Source: Bacillota bacterium (GTDB taxonomy: Bacteria > Bacillota > Dethiobacteria > Dethiobacterales > Dethiobacteraceae). From it: a stretch of 19,661 nt of DNA. The stretch covers positions 1 through 19,661 of the forward strand of contig JANKMV010000005.1 of the NCBI GenBank assembly GCA_024650095.1, written 5' to 3'. Position numbers and translations under genes: made by a program. The notes under the pieces were generated by a model. The model was not told the DNA's origin, did no database searches, and saw only the letters and a program-made list of their open reading frames with translations. Positions 1 to 8,061 of this stretch are shown here, in pieces. The first letter of the stretch is position 1. Each line of letters begins with the position of its first letter.

Positions 1-1564
1 AGCCGACGGTGGTAATATCGGTGACAGAGGGCTCACCTTTGGTGATGGTGCCCGTTTTATCAAAGATAATGGCAGTGACGTCGCGCATTGTTTGCAGACT
101 CTCTGCATCTTTAATGAGAATACCATTTTCTGCCCCCATGCCTGTTCCCACCATGATGGCAGTGGGTGTGGCAAGGCCAAGTGCACAAGGACAAGCAATG
201 ACGAGCACGGCGATGGCGGCAAAAACGGCTTGCCCCAACGCTTCTGTGCCGCCGATGAGCAACCAGCCCACAAAGGTGGAGACCGCGATAAAGAGGACAA
301 CGGGCACAAAGTAGCCGGTAACTTTATCGGCCAGTTCTTGAATGGGGGCTTTCGAGCCTTGTGCCTCTTCCACCATACGTACGATTTGCGCAAGGAAGGT
401 ATCCTTCCCTACTTTGGTTGCCCTAAATTTAATGGCACCATTTTTATTAATGGTGGCACCGACCACAGCATCGCCCACTACTTTCTCTGCGGGAATGCTT
501 TCTCCCGTTACCATGGATTCATCAATGGTGGTATGGCCATCAATAATGTCTCCATCAACAGGAATTTTCTCTCCGGGACGCACCATCACAATATCGCCTG
601 CTTGCACACGATCTGCGGGAATCTCCCGCTCTTGACCATCCACTATGATGCGAGCTGTTTTTGCCCCTAATTCCAAAAGTTTTCGGATCGCACCGGAGGT
701 TTTGCTTTTAGCAATGGCTTCTAGGTAGCGGCCCAAGAGGTGAAAGGCCATAATCATACTGGAGATGCCCATAAAAGAAACTGCATGGGGAATAAAAAAG
801 GCGGCAATACCCCAAGAATAGGCACTTAAGGTACCCAGAGAAATTAACACATCCATACTGGCACTGCCATGACGCAGGGAACGCCAGGCGCCACGGTGCG
901 TGGGTAACCCTGACCAAAAGACGATGGGTGTGGCCGCCACAAGCATAATCCAATTGTGGTATGGGATATGGAAGTTATAGCGATATTCAACAAACATAAT
1001 GGTTTCGGTGACGATGGTAATGGCCATGACAAAAAAGAGCATGCGTTTGCGTGCAGACAATTCGGCACGTTCTCGCTCCTCGCGCGCATCACCGCTGCGA
1101 TTCTCCGCGATTTCTTCTGTTTGTACGCCATACCCTAAATTCTCAATGGTGCGAATAATTTCTTCCTTTGTCACCAGCACACGGTCATACGTGACGGTGA
1201 CTTTTTCCGTGGCAAAATTAACGCTAGCTTCAAAGACGCCTTCTTTTTTATTTAATCCTTTTTCAATACTGGCCGCACAGGCCACGCATGACATGCCCGT
1301 GACAGGTAAAACTAGCTTTGTTTGTTCCTCTTCGGGTTCAGCTATGACCTCGTAGGCGAGATCTGTAATAATGCTGTGTATTGTATCCATGGTAATGACG
1401 TCGGGATCGTAGCGGACCGTCACTTTTTCCGCGGCAAAGTTGACGACGGCTTCTGCAACGCCTTCTTTTTTTTGTAGAGCTTTTTCAATACTAGAGGCAC
1501 AAGCGGCACAGCTCATGCCACCCACTGTTATCGTTTCTTTGACTAAAGCTTGTTGATTAGACAT
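1..1564 (-). CDS. copA: Copper-translocating P1B-type ATPase, C-terminus outside the window
   Basis: This is an integral-membrane pump that uses ATP to export Cu(I) from the cytoplasm. The first 521 residues are visible and the reading frame runs off the window. Two N-terminal heavy-metal-binding domains carry GMSCAAC (M17, C19, C22) and GMSCVAC (M91, C93, C96). Hydrophobic membrane segments follow, then the actuator motif TGES (353-356), the intramembrane metal-binding CPC (458-460) and the phosphorylation motif DKTGT starting at D502. CPC rather than CPH or SPC, together with the doubled MXCXXC domains, points to Cu(I). The nucleotide-binding domain and GDGxND hinge are missing only because the window ends. 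The ATG at 1564 follows a good AAAGGAG site. A CsoR-like operator and sigma-A promoter lie just upstream, so copper-induced expression is likely. Neither csoR nor copZ is in view. Confidence 0.95.
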   Translation of the reverse strand, partial: MSNQQALVKETITVGGMSCAACASSIEKALQKKEGVAEAVVNFAAEKVTVRYDPDVITMDTIHSIITDLAYEVIAEPEEEQTKLVLPVTGMSCVACAASIEKGLNKKEGVFEASVNFATEKVTVTYDRVLVTKEEIIRTIENLGYGVQTEEIAENRSGDAREERERAELSARKRMLFFVMAITIVTETIMFVEYRYNFHIPYHNWIMLVAATPIVFWSGLPTHRGAWRSLRHGSASMDVLISLGTLSAYSWGIAAFFIPHAVSFMGISSMIMAFHLLGRYLEAIAKSKTSGAIRKLLELGAKTARIIVDGQEREIPADRVQAGDIVMVRPGEKIPVDGDIIDGHTTIDESMVTGESIPAEKVVGDAVVGATINKNGAIKFRATKVGKDTFLAQIVRMVEEAQGSKAPIQELADKVTGYFVPVVLFIAVSTFVGWLLIGGTEALGQAVFAAIAVLVIACPCALGLATPTAIMVGTGMGAENGILIKDAESLQTMRDVTAIIFDKTGTITKGEPSVTDITTVG

Positions 1565-1580
1565 CTGAATACACTCCTTT

Positions 1581-1600
1581 ACCCCCTACCCTGGGGGGGT
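1581..1600. promoter_or_regulatory. CsoR-like copper operator upstream of copA
   Basis: The 20-bp element has ACCCCC and GGGGGT arms (6 bp, perfect inverted repeat) around an 8-nt centre. This resembles the G/C-tract pseudopalindromes bound by CsoR-family copper repressors. It lies between the copA -10 element (1611-1616) and the start codon, so a bound repressor would block transcription. Assignment to CsoR rests on motif resemblance and on the copper pump downstream. No csoR gene is visible here. Confidence 0.65.
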
Positions 1601-1610
1601 GGTTAACCTT

Positions 1611-1639
1611 AATGTACCATCTATTTCTCCATCTGTCAA
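1611..1639 (-). promoter_or_regulatory. Sigma-A type promoter of copA
   Basis: On the minus strand a perfect -35 TTGACA (1634-1639) is separated by 17 bp from a -10-like TACATT (1611-1616, 4 of 6 matches to TATAAT). The start point would fall near 1604, directly beside the G/C-rich operator at 1581-1600. Confidence 0.7.
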
Positions 1640-1651
1640 TTAGTTTCTACC

Positions 1652-1684
1652 AAAAAAGCCTGCATTAGGCATGCAGACTTTTTG
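1652..1684 (-). terminator. Rho-independent terminator of glnA
   Basis: Just after the glnA stop codon the minus-strand transcript can form an 8-bp stem, GUCUGCAU pairing with AUGCAGGC with one G-U wobble. The stem is flanked by an A-tract on its 5' side and a run of six U on its 3' side. It separates glnA from the copA promoter. Confidence 0.85.
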
Positions 1685-1696
1685 TATTCAATACTT

Positions 1697-3028
1697 TTAG
1701 AAGATGGTTAGATAGTTATCTAGCTCCCACTGGTGAACTTGCATGCGGTAGCGATTCCATTCAATGGTCTTCGCTTCTAAAAAGCGACCGTAGATGTGGT
1801 CACCGAGAGTAGACTTAATCAGGTCATTCTGTGACAGTTCATGGATTGCTTCGCCTAAATCCATAGGGAGCGTATCAATACCATGGTCTGCACGTTCCTG
1901 CGCCGTCATGTCGTAAATATTGAGATCCACAGGTGCTGGCGGTGTAATTTTATTTTTAATACCATCTAGACCAGCGGCCATGGTGACAGCCAGTGTAAGA
2001 TAGGGATTACAGGATGGATCGGGGTTACGAATTTCGATGCGTGTGCCAATACCACGGCGAGCAGGAATACGAATTAGCGGACTACGGTTATGTTCACTCC
2101 AAGCAATGTAAACAGGGGCCTCATAGCCGGGGACTAAACGCTTATAGGAATTAATTAGTGGGTTTGTGATGGCACAGTATCCTTTAACATGCTTGAGCAT
2201 ACCGCCTATGTAGTAGCGGGCGATCTCGGATAATTCTGAGGGATCATTGGCATCGTAGAAGGCATTTTTGCCATTTTGGAATAAGGATTGATGAGTGTGC
2301 ATACCGGAACCCGCAATGCCGAAAATAGGTTTGGGCATAAATGTAGCATGGAGGTTATGTTGCATGGCTATGGTCCGCACCACCAATTTGAAGGTGGCTA
2401 TATTATCGGCCGTCATTAAAGCATCGGCATATTTAAAAGCGATCTCGTGTTGACCCGGAGCGACTTCATGATGCGATGCTTCCACTTCAAAACCCATTTT
2501 CTGCAAGGTCAGCACCATATCTCGGCGGGCTGACTCACCCATATCCACAGGCATCAAGTCAAAATAGCTGCCACGATCATTGGTAATGGTGGTGGCTCGG
2601 CCTTGTTCATCTTTTTGAAAAAGGAAAAACTCAGCTTCGGGTCCTGCGTTCATGGTATAACCCATATCCGACGCTTCTTTAATTACACGACGGAGTGTAT
2701 TGCGGGGACAACCAGAAAATGGTGTGCCGTCTGGGTTGTAGATATCACAAATCAAACGAGCTTCCGCAACGCCGTTATGTGTTTGCCAGGGGAAGACAGT
2801 AAAGGTGTTGGTGTCGGGCCGTAAATACATGTCCGATTCCTCAATGCGAACAAAGCCCTCAATGGAAGAACCGTCGAACATAAGTTCACCGTCAAGTGCT
2901 TTTTCCAATTGTTGCACAGGAATGGCGACGTTTTTTGACACGCCTAATACGTCAGCAAACTGTAGCCGGATAAATTGAACGTTTAAATCTTTAACTAATT
3001 GTAGGATATCCTCCCGAGTGTAAGCCAT
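1697..3028 (-). CDS. glnA: Type I glutamine synthetase, alpha subtype
   Basis: This cytoplasmic dodecameric enzyme makes glutamine from glutamate, ammonia and ATP. The 443 residues match the length of the alpha subtype of Gram-positive bacteria. The N-terminal beta-grasp domain includes [19 protein letters not shown] (51-69). Its R61 corresponds to the arginine that mediates glutamine feedback inhibition in the Bacillus enzyme. The catalytic segments PEAEFFLF, the [10 protein letters not shown] metal/glutamate region, GSGMHTHQS, and NRSPLIRIP followed by [15 protein letters not shown] are all present. The NLYDLP adenylylation motif of beta-type enzymes is replaced by NIYDMT, so adenylylation control is not expected. 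The ATG at 3028 has an AAGGGG site. The gene has its own promoter and terminator. Unlike in Bacillus, no glnR lies between ynbB and glnA. Confidence 0.98.
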   Translation of the reverse strand: MAYTREDILQLVKDLNVQFIRLQFADVLGVSKNVAIPVQQLEKALDGELMFDGSSIEGFVRIEESDMYLRPDTNTFTVFPWQTHNGVAEARLICDIYNPDGTPFSGCPRNTLRRVIKEASDMGYTMNAGPEAEFFLFQKDEQGRATTITNDRGSYFDLMPVDMGESARRDMVLTLQKMGFEVEASHHEVAPGQHEIAFKYADALMTADNIATFKLVVRTIAMQHNLHATFMPKPIFGIAGSGMHTHQSLFQNGKNAFYDANDPSELSEIARYYIGGMLKHVKGYCAITNPLINSYKRLVPGYEAPVYIAWSEHNRSPLIRIPARRGIGTRIEIRNPDPSCNPYLTLAVTMAAGLDGIKNKITPPAPVDLNIYDMTAQERADHGIDTLPMDLGEAIHELSQNDLIKSTLGDHIYGRFLEAKTIEWNRYRMQVHQWELDNYLTIF

Positions 3029-3130
3029 CTTTTTCCCCTTTTCTATCTACTTATTTTTATTCTCGTAAGTCATTTAAGGATTATTCTTGCCCTGTAGAGT
3101 GTTAATCCCAGTGTATTTTTTCCTTATCTG

Positions 3131-3160
3131 ATTATATAAATACTCATTGAAGAATGTCAA
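3131..3160 (-). promoter_or_regulatory. Sigma-A promoter of glnA embedded in the end of ynbB
   Basis: The minus strand has perfect TTGACA (3155-3160) and perfect TATAAT (3131-3136) with an 18-bp spacer. The TGA inside the -35 hexamer is the stop codon of the preceding gene. The start point would be near 3124, giving a leader of about 95 nt. I saw no convincing GlnR box (TGTNA-N7-TNACA) and no strong riboswitch-like fold in that leader. Confidence 0.85.
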
Positions 3161-4407
3161 GGTAAAACAGGGTGTAATTGGCACAGTACTTCAGCTAGCG
3201 CAAGTTTTTGGTGCTCATAGGTAAGCCCACCTTGCAGATAGACGTCATAGGGTGGGCGCAACGGAGCATCGGCGGAAAACTCACTGCTGGCTCCCTGTAC
3301 GAAGGTGCCAGCGGCCATGATAACTTCATCTTGGTAGCCTATCATGGGTGCTGGTTGCGGCACAACATAACTATCTACAGGCGAAACGGATTGGACCGCA
3401 CGACAGAACGTTGTCAGACGGGTAGCATCACCAAGACGAATGGCTTGTACAATATCCCCCCTAGCTTCTGTGGGCTGAGGGCTCACATCATAGCCGAGAT
3501 GCGCAAAAAGAGCGGCTGCTAACACCATACCCTTGCTTGCTTGGCTCACTTGGTGCGGTGCTAAAAATAGGCCCTGATAATAGAGACGCTTAATGGTGCC
3601 CATGGCGCCAATATCAGCACCTAGCCCTGGAGCCGTGAGCCTCCAAGCGACCTTCTCCACCAAATCGGCGCGTCCCACCACATAGCCTCCACTAGGTGCT
3701 AACCCTGCTCCGGGATTTTTAATGAGAGAACCGGCACATAAATCTGCCCCAACATGGCAAGGCTCGAGATCCTGCACAAACTCCCCGTAGCAGTTGTCCA
3801 CAAAGACGATGGTCTCTGGTTGCCGTGCCTTAACAGCAGTGGCTAGTTTTGCAATGTCCTCTGTTCGCAGTGAGCGTCGATTGGCATAGCCACGGGAGCG
3901 CTGGATCAATACTACTTTGGTGGGTTTAGCTAAAAGCGTATCTAACTCATCTTCTCTTACCCCTGTGGTAAAATCAGCTTCCTCGTAGGCAATGTTTAGG
4001 TGTGGCAGACTACCAAAGGTAGGAGAGGTGAGCCCCAATGCTTGCTGGAGCGTATCATAGGGTTTACCTGTCAAACAAACCAGCCGATCGCCCGGTGCAA
4101 GAATCCCATAGAGGCTCGTGGCGATGGCATGAGTACCGGAGACAAAGTGAGGCCGCACTAGTCCCTCCTCTGCACCGAAGACGCTGGCGTAAAGGCTGTC
4201 GAGCTTCTCACGGCCTAGATCATTATAGCCGTAGCCCGTCGATTCATAAAAGCAAGTTTCGTCAATGCGGAGAGTGCGAAATGCTGCCAATACACGCGCT
4301 TGATTTAGTAGCGCTACCTCTTCGATTTTTTGAAATTGCGATTGAATCGTCTTTTCTAGCTCTGTCATCAGGGTGAGATGTGGCTGTAAACGTTTAAGCA
4401 TCCCCAT
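3157..4407 (-). CDS. ynbB: Methionine gamma-lyase family PLP enzyme (aluminum resistance / YnbB family)
   Basis: This is a fold-type I PLP-dependent protein of the family annotated as 'aluminum resistance protein' or methionine gamma-lyase-like. Its physiological substrate is not settled. The likely Schiff-base lysine is in SLIKNPGAG (K230 of 416 residues), with the PLP-nitrogen aspartate in [20 protein letters not shown] and [12 protein letters not shown] are typical of the family. The frame opens at 4458, but that start would overlap hflX by 65 nt. The ATG at 4407 is preferred because it has GGAG nine bases upstream, overlaps hflX by only 14 nt, and gives a protein close to the 421 residues I recall for YnbB of Bacillus. 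It is probably translationally coupled to hflX, and the same neighbours occur in Bacillus. Confidence 0.88.
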   Translation of the reverse strand: MGMLKRLQPHLTLMTELEKTIQSQFQKIEEVALLNQARVLAAFRTLRIDETCFYESTGYGYNDLGREKLDSLYASVFGAEEGLVRPHFVSGTHAIATSLYGILAPGDRLVCLTGKPYDTLQQALGLTSPTFGSLPHLNIAYEEADFTTGVREDELDTLLAKPTKVVLIQRSRGYANRRSLRTEDIAKLATAVKARQPETIVFVDNCYGEFVQDLEPCHVGADLCAGSLIKNPGAGLAPSGGYVVGRADLVEKVAWRLTAPGLGADIGAMGTIKRLYYQGLFLAPHQVSQASKGMVLAAALFAHLGYDVSPQPTEARGDIVQAIRLGDATRLTTFCRAVQSVSPVDSYVVPQPAPMIGYQDEVIMAAGTFVQGASSEFSADAPLRPPYDVYLQGGLTYEHQKLALAEVLCQLHPVLP

Positions 4408-5653
4408 CTTGTGCCACTCCAGTATGTAATTGTTGTTGGATCTTTTCCGACCAAGCATACGGTAAGACCGCTCGCACTTGGATGCCCTCGGCCAGATACT
4501 CTTCTTTTTCTAACGTGCCGTGTTGACGAATTAAGCCAAGAAGATTGCCCTGACTAAAGGGTAAGAATAAATCTATACGTTGATCGTTATGACGTATTTG
4601 TTGCTCTATTTTTTCTAGCAGTGTAGGCAGACCTTGCCCGTTAACTGCGGCGATGGCCACATACTCGGCTTCATGACGACTTAGGGTGGTAAAGATTGCA
4701 TGCGCCTCAGGGCGATCCATCTTATTAAAAACCACCACTTGAGGAAGTTGATCTGCCTTTAGCTGACTAAGTAGCTCATTAACCGCCACCATTTGGGCTT
4801 CTGCTTGTGGATGAGACGCATCCACAACATGCAAAATGAGGTCAGCAGCTAATACCTCTTCTAGGGTAGCATGAAAGGCGGCCACCAAATGATGGGGTAG
4901 TTTCTGGATAAAACCCACCGTGTCAGTCAGCAAAAACTGACTACCTCCGGGTAGTTTCACCTGCCGTGTGGTGGGATCTAACGTGGCAAAAAGCTGATCA
5001 ACCGCATACACATTGGCATTGGTTAAACTATTTAGAAGCGTAGATTTACCCGCATTGGTATATCCCACCAAGGTGACGATGGGAAGTGATTGCCGCCCGT
5101 CGCGATGTAGTGTGCGATGTTTTTTTATTTCCTCTATCTCTTCTTTCAAATCTGCAACACGCTTACGTAAGCGGCGTCTGTCCACTTCTAGTTTTGTTTC
5201 ACCGGGGCCACGTGTGCCGATCCCCGCACCGAGACGGGAAAGGGCAATTCCTTTACCGGCCAAGCGTGGCAACAAATAATTGAGTTGAGCCAACTCCACC
5301 TGCAGTTTACCTTCTTTGGTTTGGGCGCGTTGGGCAAAAATATCAAGAATCAGCGCAGTACGATCGACCACACGCACACCAAGCAATTCTTCTAGATTTC
5401 GAATCTGTGAAGGCGCTAATTCATCATTAAAGATAACAAGTTCGGCTTCCACTTCACTGCTAATGGTTTGCAGCTCATGTGCCTTTCCTTTGCCCACGTA
5501 TAGCTTTGCATCGGGTCGTGCACGTTTTTGGACCAACTCCGCTACCGCTACGGCGCCCGCAGTCTCCGCCAATTGAGCCAGTTCAGCCATTGTATCTTCT
5601 ATATTCCATATTGAATTTTGCATATCTAGACCCACGAGCACAGCTTTTTCCAT
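4394..5653 (-). CDS. hflX: Ribosome-associated GTPase HflX
   Basis: HflX is a GTPase that binds the 50S subunit and splits stalled ribosomes under heat or antibiotic stress. The protein has 419 residues. The N-terminal HflX domain (about 1-130) is followed by the glycine-rich [15 protein letters not shown] segment (143-157) and a helical coiled-coil linker rich in K/E (about 158-185). The G domain then has G1 GYTNAGKS (197-204), G3 DTVGF (244-248) and G4 NKMD (310-313). The ATG at 5653 follows an AAGGAAGG ribosome binding site, and that site lies inside a perfect 12-bp hairpin. The gene sits 65 nt after the spoVK-like gene and overlaps ynbB downstream. Confidence 0.96.
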   Translation of the reverse strand: MEKAVLVGLDMQNSIWNIEDTMAELAQLAETAGAVAVAELVQKRARPDAKLYVGKGKAHELQTISSEVEAELVIFNDELAPSQIRNLEELLGVRVVDRTALILDIFAQRAQTKEGKLQVELAQLNYLLPRLAGKGIALSRLGAGIGTRGPGETKLEVDRRRLRKRVADLKEEIEEIKKHRTLHRDGRQSLPIVTLVGYTNAGKSTLLNSLTNANVYAVDQLFATLDPTTRQVKLPGGSQFLLTDTVGFIQKLPHHLVAAFHATLEEVLAADLILHVVDASHPQAEAQMVAVNELLSQLKADQLPQVVVFNKMDRPEAHAIFTTLSRHEAEYVAIAAVNGQGLPTLLEKIEQQIRHNDQRIDLFLPFSQGNLLGLIRQHGTLEKEEYLAEGIQVRAVLPYAWSEKIQQQLHTGVAQDGDA

Positions 5654-5660
5654 AAAATTA

Positions 5661-5695
5661 CCTTCCTTTCTGCTTCATTGTAACAGAAAGGAAGG
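5661..5695 (-). promoter_or_regulatory. Perfect 12-bp hairpin enclosing the hflX ribosome binding site
   Basis: CCTTCCTTTCTG and CAGAAAGGAAGG form a perfect inverted repeat (5661-5672 and 5684-5695) with an 11-nt loop. In the minus-strand RNA the 3' arm contains AAGGAAGG, the hflX Shine-Dalgarno, so folding would hide it. The hairpin has only a weak U-run on its 3' side (UAAUUUU before the AUG). It therefore looks less like an ordinary terminator than like a translational control hairpin, or a terminator of the spoVK-like gene (stop at 5719) with incidental effect. Confidence 0.7.
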
Positions 5696-5718
5696 CTACC
5701 GGCAATTTCTCCATTTGG

Positions 5719-6720
5719 TTACGCTTGCCAAAACTTAAAATCCACATCTTCCTGACCTAGTTGCTCAAAATCCTCTCGAATTAGCATCATCAGTTCATCC
5801 CGACTGTAGAGTCGCCGCTTGACTAAACGGAGAGCCTGGCAACGAATGGCTTTTTCGATGAGGTTCCGTACAAGGCGGGCGTTACTGAAATTAGCGCTCT
5901 TTGTGTCTAGTTGTGCTTGCAAGTAGGAATGTAAGTGTTCAGCCGCCCCTACGGATATTTGATATTCCCTCTCTCTTACCATCAACTGCGCGATCTCCAA
6001 TAGTTCTTCGCACGTATAATCGGTAAATTGCAAATGGATAGGGAAACGCGAACGTAGTCCTGGATTTGTCCGTAAAAATTTTTCCATTTCCTTTTCGTAT
6101 CCCGCCAAAATAAGGATAAGCTCATTTTTGTGATCTTCCATGGACTTAACTAATGTATCGATAGCTTCTTTACCAAAATCCTTTTCTCCTCCGCGGGCCA
6201 ATGCATACGCTTCATCGATGAAAAGAATGCCACCAATGGCCTTTTTTACCTGCTCACGGCATTTTTGTGCTGTATGACCAATGTACTCTCCCACCAAATC
6301 AGCACGTTCCACTTCAATTAAATGTCCCTTGGGTAATACCTTTAATTCTACCAACATGCGCCCTAGAATGCGGGCAACAGTTGTTTTCCCAGTACCGGGG
6401 TTCCCTTTGAAAATCATATGTAGAACTAAACTATCATTTTTAAGTTGAAACTTTTCACGCCTGCGACAAATCTCTACGTACGCACTAATTTCTTTGACAA
6501 GATCTTTTACCTTCGTCAGGCCAACTAACTGTTCCAGTTCTCCCACCAGTTGCTGTAGTGTTTCCTGGGTTTCGGTGGAGACGTCGGGATCCTCCGCTGC
6601 CTGCTGCGCTAGTGCTACACTCGCCACGGCAGCTTCTGTTGTGGAGGACTCTTCCCGGCTTTGTTTTAGTTCATTATTTTCCATGGTAAAGGTTAAACCA
6701 AACCGGGTTGTCTGCTTCAT
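5719..6720 (-). CDS. spoVK: CbxX/CfqX-type AAA ATPase, SpoVK-like
   Basis: This is a cytoplasmic AAA+ ATPase of the CbxX/SpoVK family. SpoVK is needed for late spore maturation in Bacillus, though the family also includes Rubisco activases. The first ~55 residues are low-complexity and rich in E, S, T and A. The AAA domain follows, with Walker A GNPGTGKTT (106-114), a YIGHT pore-like loop (146-150), Walker B ILFIDEAYAL (165-174) and the arginine motif RSRF (223-226). A C-terminal helical lid completes the 333 residues. The frame extends upstream to 6834, but the ATG at 6720 has a strong GGGAGGGAG site and the upstream stretch is F/C-rich and overlaps the terminator hairpin. The order hfq-spoVK-hflX-ynbB recalls the Bacillus spoVK region. 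Confidence 0.88.
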   Translation of the reverse strand: MKQTTRFGLTFTMENNELKQSREESSTTEAAVASVALAQQAAEDPDVSTETQETLQQLVGELEQLVGLTKVKDLVKEISAYVEICRRREKFQLKNDSLVLHMIFKGNPGTGKTTVARILGRMLVELKVLPKGHLIEVERADLVGEYIGHTAQKCREQVKKAIGGILFIDEAYALARGGEKDFGKEAIDTLVKSMEDHKNELILILAGYEKEMEKFLRTNPGLRSRFPIHLQFTDYTCEELLEIAQLMVREREYQISVGAAEHLHSYLQAQLDTKSANFSNARLVRNLIEKAIRCQALRLVKRRLYSRDELMMLIREDFEQLGQEDVDFKFWQA

Positions 6721-6740
6721 ACACTCCCTCCCATAGAAAC

Positions 6741-6774
6741 AGTATATGCAGAAGGTATCCATTTGCACAGTCAA
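6741..6774 (-). promoter_or_regulatory. Possible promoter of the spoVK-like gene, sporulation-type -10
   Basis: The minus strand contains CATATACT (6741-6748), close to the SigE/SigK -10 pattern CATANANT. A TTGACT lies at 6769-6774, but 22 bp from TATACT, which is too far for a normal sigma-A promoter. A terminator immediately upstream makes a separate promoter necessary. No good SigE -35 was recognised, so this is tentative. Confidence 0.3.
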
Positions 6775-6781
6775 AAAACAG

Positions 6782-6826
6782 AAAAAAAAGAACAGCTTGC
6801 TGTGCGACACAGAAACGCTGTTCTTT
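6782..6826 (-). terminator. Rho-independent terminator after hfq
   Basis: AAAGAACAGC and GCTGTTCTTT form a perfect 10-bp stem around a 20-nt loop that itself holds a nested CTGTG/CACAG hairpin. On the minus strand the stem is followed by a run of eight T. It lies 20 nt past the hfq stop and ends the miaB-to-hfq transcription unit. Confidence 0.85.
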
Positions 6827-6845
6827 ATGTTCATTACGCTCGTTA

Positions 6846-7079
6846 TTATTCCGTGGGCTGCGTTAAGTTAATGTTACGAAAAGGGATGATGGTAGATACG
6901 GCATGTTTGTAAATCAATTGTTGCTTGTTGTCCACGTTGAGCAGGATGGTAAAGTTATCGAAGCTACGTACTGTTCCCTTGATCTGATAGCCATTAATCA
7001 AAAAAACGGTCAGCATCATATCTTCTTTACGCGCGATGTTTAGAAAATTATCCTGCAAGTTAACAGGAGTTTTATTCAT
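6846..7079 (-). CDS. hfq: RNA chaperone Hfq
   Basis: Hfq is a hexameric Sm-like protein that binds small RNAs and mRNAs. The 77 residues cover Sm1 ([12 protein letters not shown] then [25 protein letters not shown]) and Sm2 ([10 protein letters not shown]). Q9, F43-type and the YKH uridine-binding residues of the proximal face are present. The rim sequence is RKED rather than the more basic RRER of E. coli, and the C-terminal tail is very short (NINLTQPTE), as is usual in Firmicutes. The ATG at 7079 follows GGAGGG. The gene sits 39 nt after miaA, an arrangement found from Bacillus to E. coli, and is followed by a strong terminator. Confidence 0.98.
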   Translation of the reverse strand: MNKTPVNLQDNFLNIARKEDMMLTVFLINGYQIKGTVRSFDNFTILLNVDNKQQLIYKHAVSTIIPFRNINLTQPTE

Positions 7080-7118
7080 GCCTATCCCTCCATGTGCTAT
7101 ATTTTAATGGTAATTCAT

Positions 7119-8060
7119 CTAATTCTCGCCTAATTGGAAAAATCCTGCTAAATAGGAAGAAATAATTTCTGCTGCTTCCGTGGGACTAACCTGATCCATC
7201 TCTAGCCAAGTTAGATTCTGTTCATGTCGAAACCAGGTTAACTGCCTTTTGGCAAAGCGTCTGGTATCACGTTTAATCAGTGCCACGGCATCTGCAAGGG
7301 GTAACTCTCCTTGCAAATGAGCAACAAGTTGCTTATAACCCAAACTCTGCATTGCTTTTGCCTCAGGGGGCACCCCACGTAGCAACAGTTGTTGTACCTC
7401 ACGGAGCAAACCCGCTGCCATCATTTTATCCACACGTGCTTCGATGCGCTGGTAGAGGGTAGCTCGTTGCAGGGTCAGAGCAAACTGATAGGCGTCATAA
7501 ACAGGTTGTGCAGGTGTTTGCTGGAGTTGCTCGGAGATGGGTTGTTGGTTTTGTTCAATTACTTCCAGTGCACGAATGACACGACGAAGATCGTTGGGAT
7601 GCAGTTTATTGGCTGTTTGTGGATCCACTTGGCTTAACTTTTGATGCAGCGCTTCTGCGCCCTGCGTCTGTGCCAACTTTTGCAGGCGGTTACGAATTTG
7701 TGGGTCAATACCGCTGTCACTAAAAGCGAATCCCCGAATGACAGCTCGCAGATAGAGACCGGTGCCGCCCACAAGCATGGGAATTTTGCCGCGACTGTGG
7801 ATGTCTGCGATGGCCGCAGCGGCATCCTTTTGAAAATCGGCGACGGTGTAATTATCACGCGGATCCCGGATATCTAGTAAGTGGTGGGGGACGTGGGCAC
7901 GCTCTGCCATTGTGGGTTTGGCTGCCCCAATATCGAGGCCACGGTACACCTGTACCGAATCAGTCGAAATTATCTCACACTGTAAGTGGCGGGCTAGCGT
8001 AAGGGCCACGGCAGTTTTACCCACAGCTGTGGGCCCGGCAATGACAATGACCTTTTGCAT
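7119..8060 (-). CDS. miaA: tRNA dimethylallyltransferase
   Basis: MiaA transfers a dimethylallyl group to N6 of A37 in tRNAs reading UNN codons. The 313-residue protein has the P-loop GPTAVGKT (9-16), the substrate-binding region DSVQVYRGLDIGAAKP (34-49), and GGTGLYLRA (98-106). The C-terminal part includes RDTRRFAKRQLTWFR, characteristic of the family. The ATG at 8060 begins one base after the mutL stop codon, and its ribosome binding site GGAGGG lies in the last codons of mutL, so translation is probably coupled. The product is the substrate of MiaB, encoded at the head of the same gene run. Confidence 0.97.
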   Translation of the reverse strand: MQKVIVIAGPTAVGKTAVALTLARHLQCEIISTDSVQVYRGLDIGAAKPTMAERAHVPHHLLDIRDPRDNYTVADFQKDAAAAIADIHSRGKIPMLVGGTGLYLRAVIRGFAFSDSGIDPQIRNRLQKLAQTQGAEALHQKLSQVDPQTANKLHPNDLRRVIRALEVIEQNQQPISEQLQQTPAQPVYDAYQFALTLQRATLYQRIEARVDKMMAAGLLREVQQLLLRGVPPEAKAMQSLGYKQLVAHLQGELPLADAVALIKRDTRRFAKRQLTWFRHEQNLTWLEMDQVSPTEAAEIISSYLAGFFQLGEN

Positions 8061-8061
8061 C

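Noticed and set aside
9..1355. Several plus-strand open frames opposite copA (for example 9-314, 92-670, 999-1355)
   Set aside because: They mirror the strongly supported CopA frame, have no recognisable domains and lack ribosome binding sites.
3029..3130. A GlnR box or glutamine riboswitch in the glnA leader
   Set aside because: TGTTA and TGTAT are present but in direct, not inverted, orientation, and no strong conserved fold was seen.
4408..4458. A longer YnbB starting at 4458
   Set aside because: It would overlap hflX by 65 nt, has an atypical N-terminus, and a better start with GGAG exists at 4407.
6721..6834. A longer SpoVK-like protein starting at 6834
   Set aside because: The added 38 residues read through the promoter area and part of the hfq terminator and are F/C-rich; ATG 6720 has a strong ribosome binding site.
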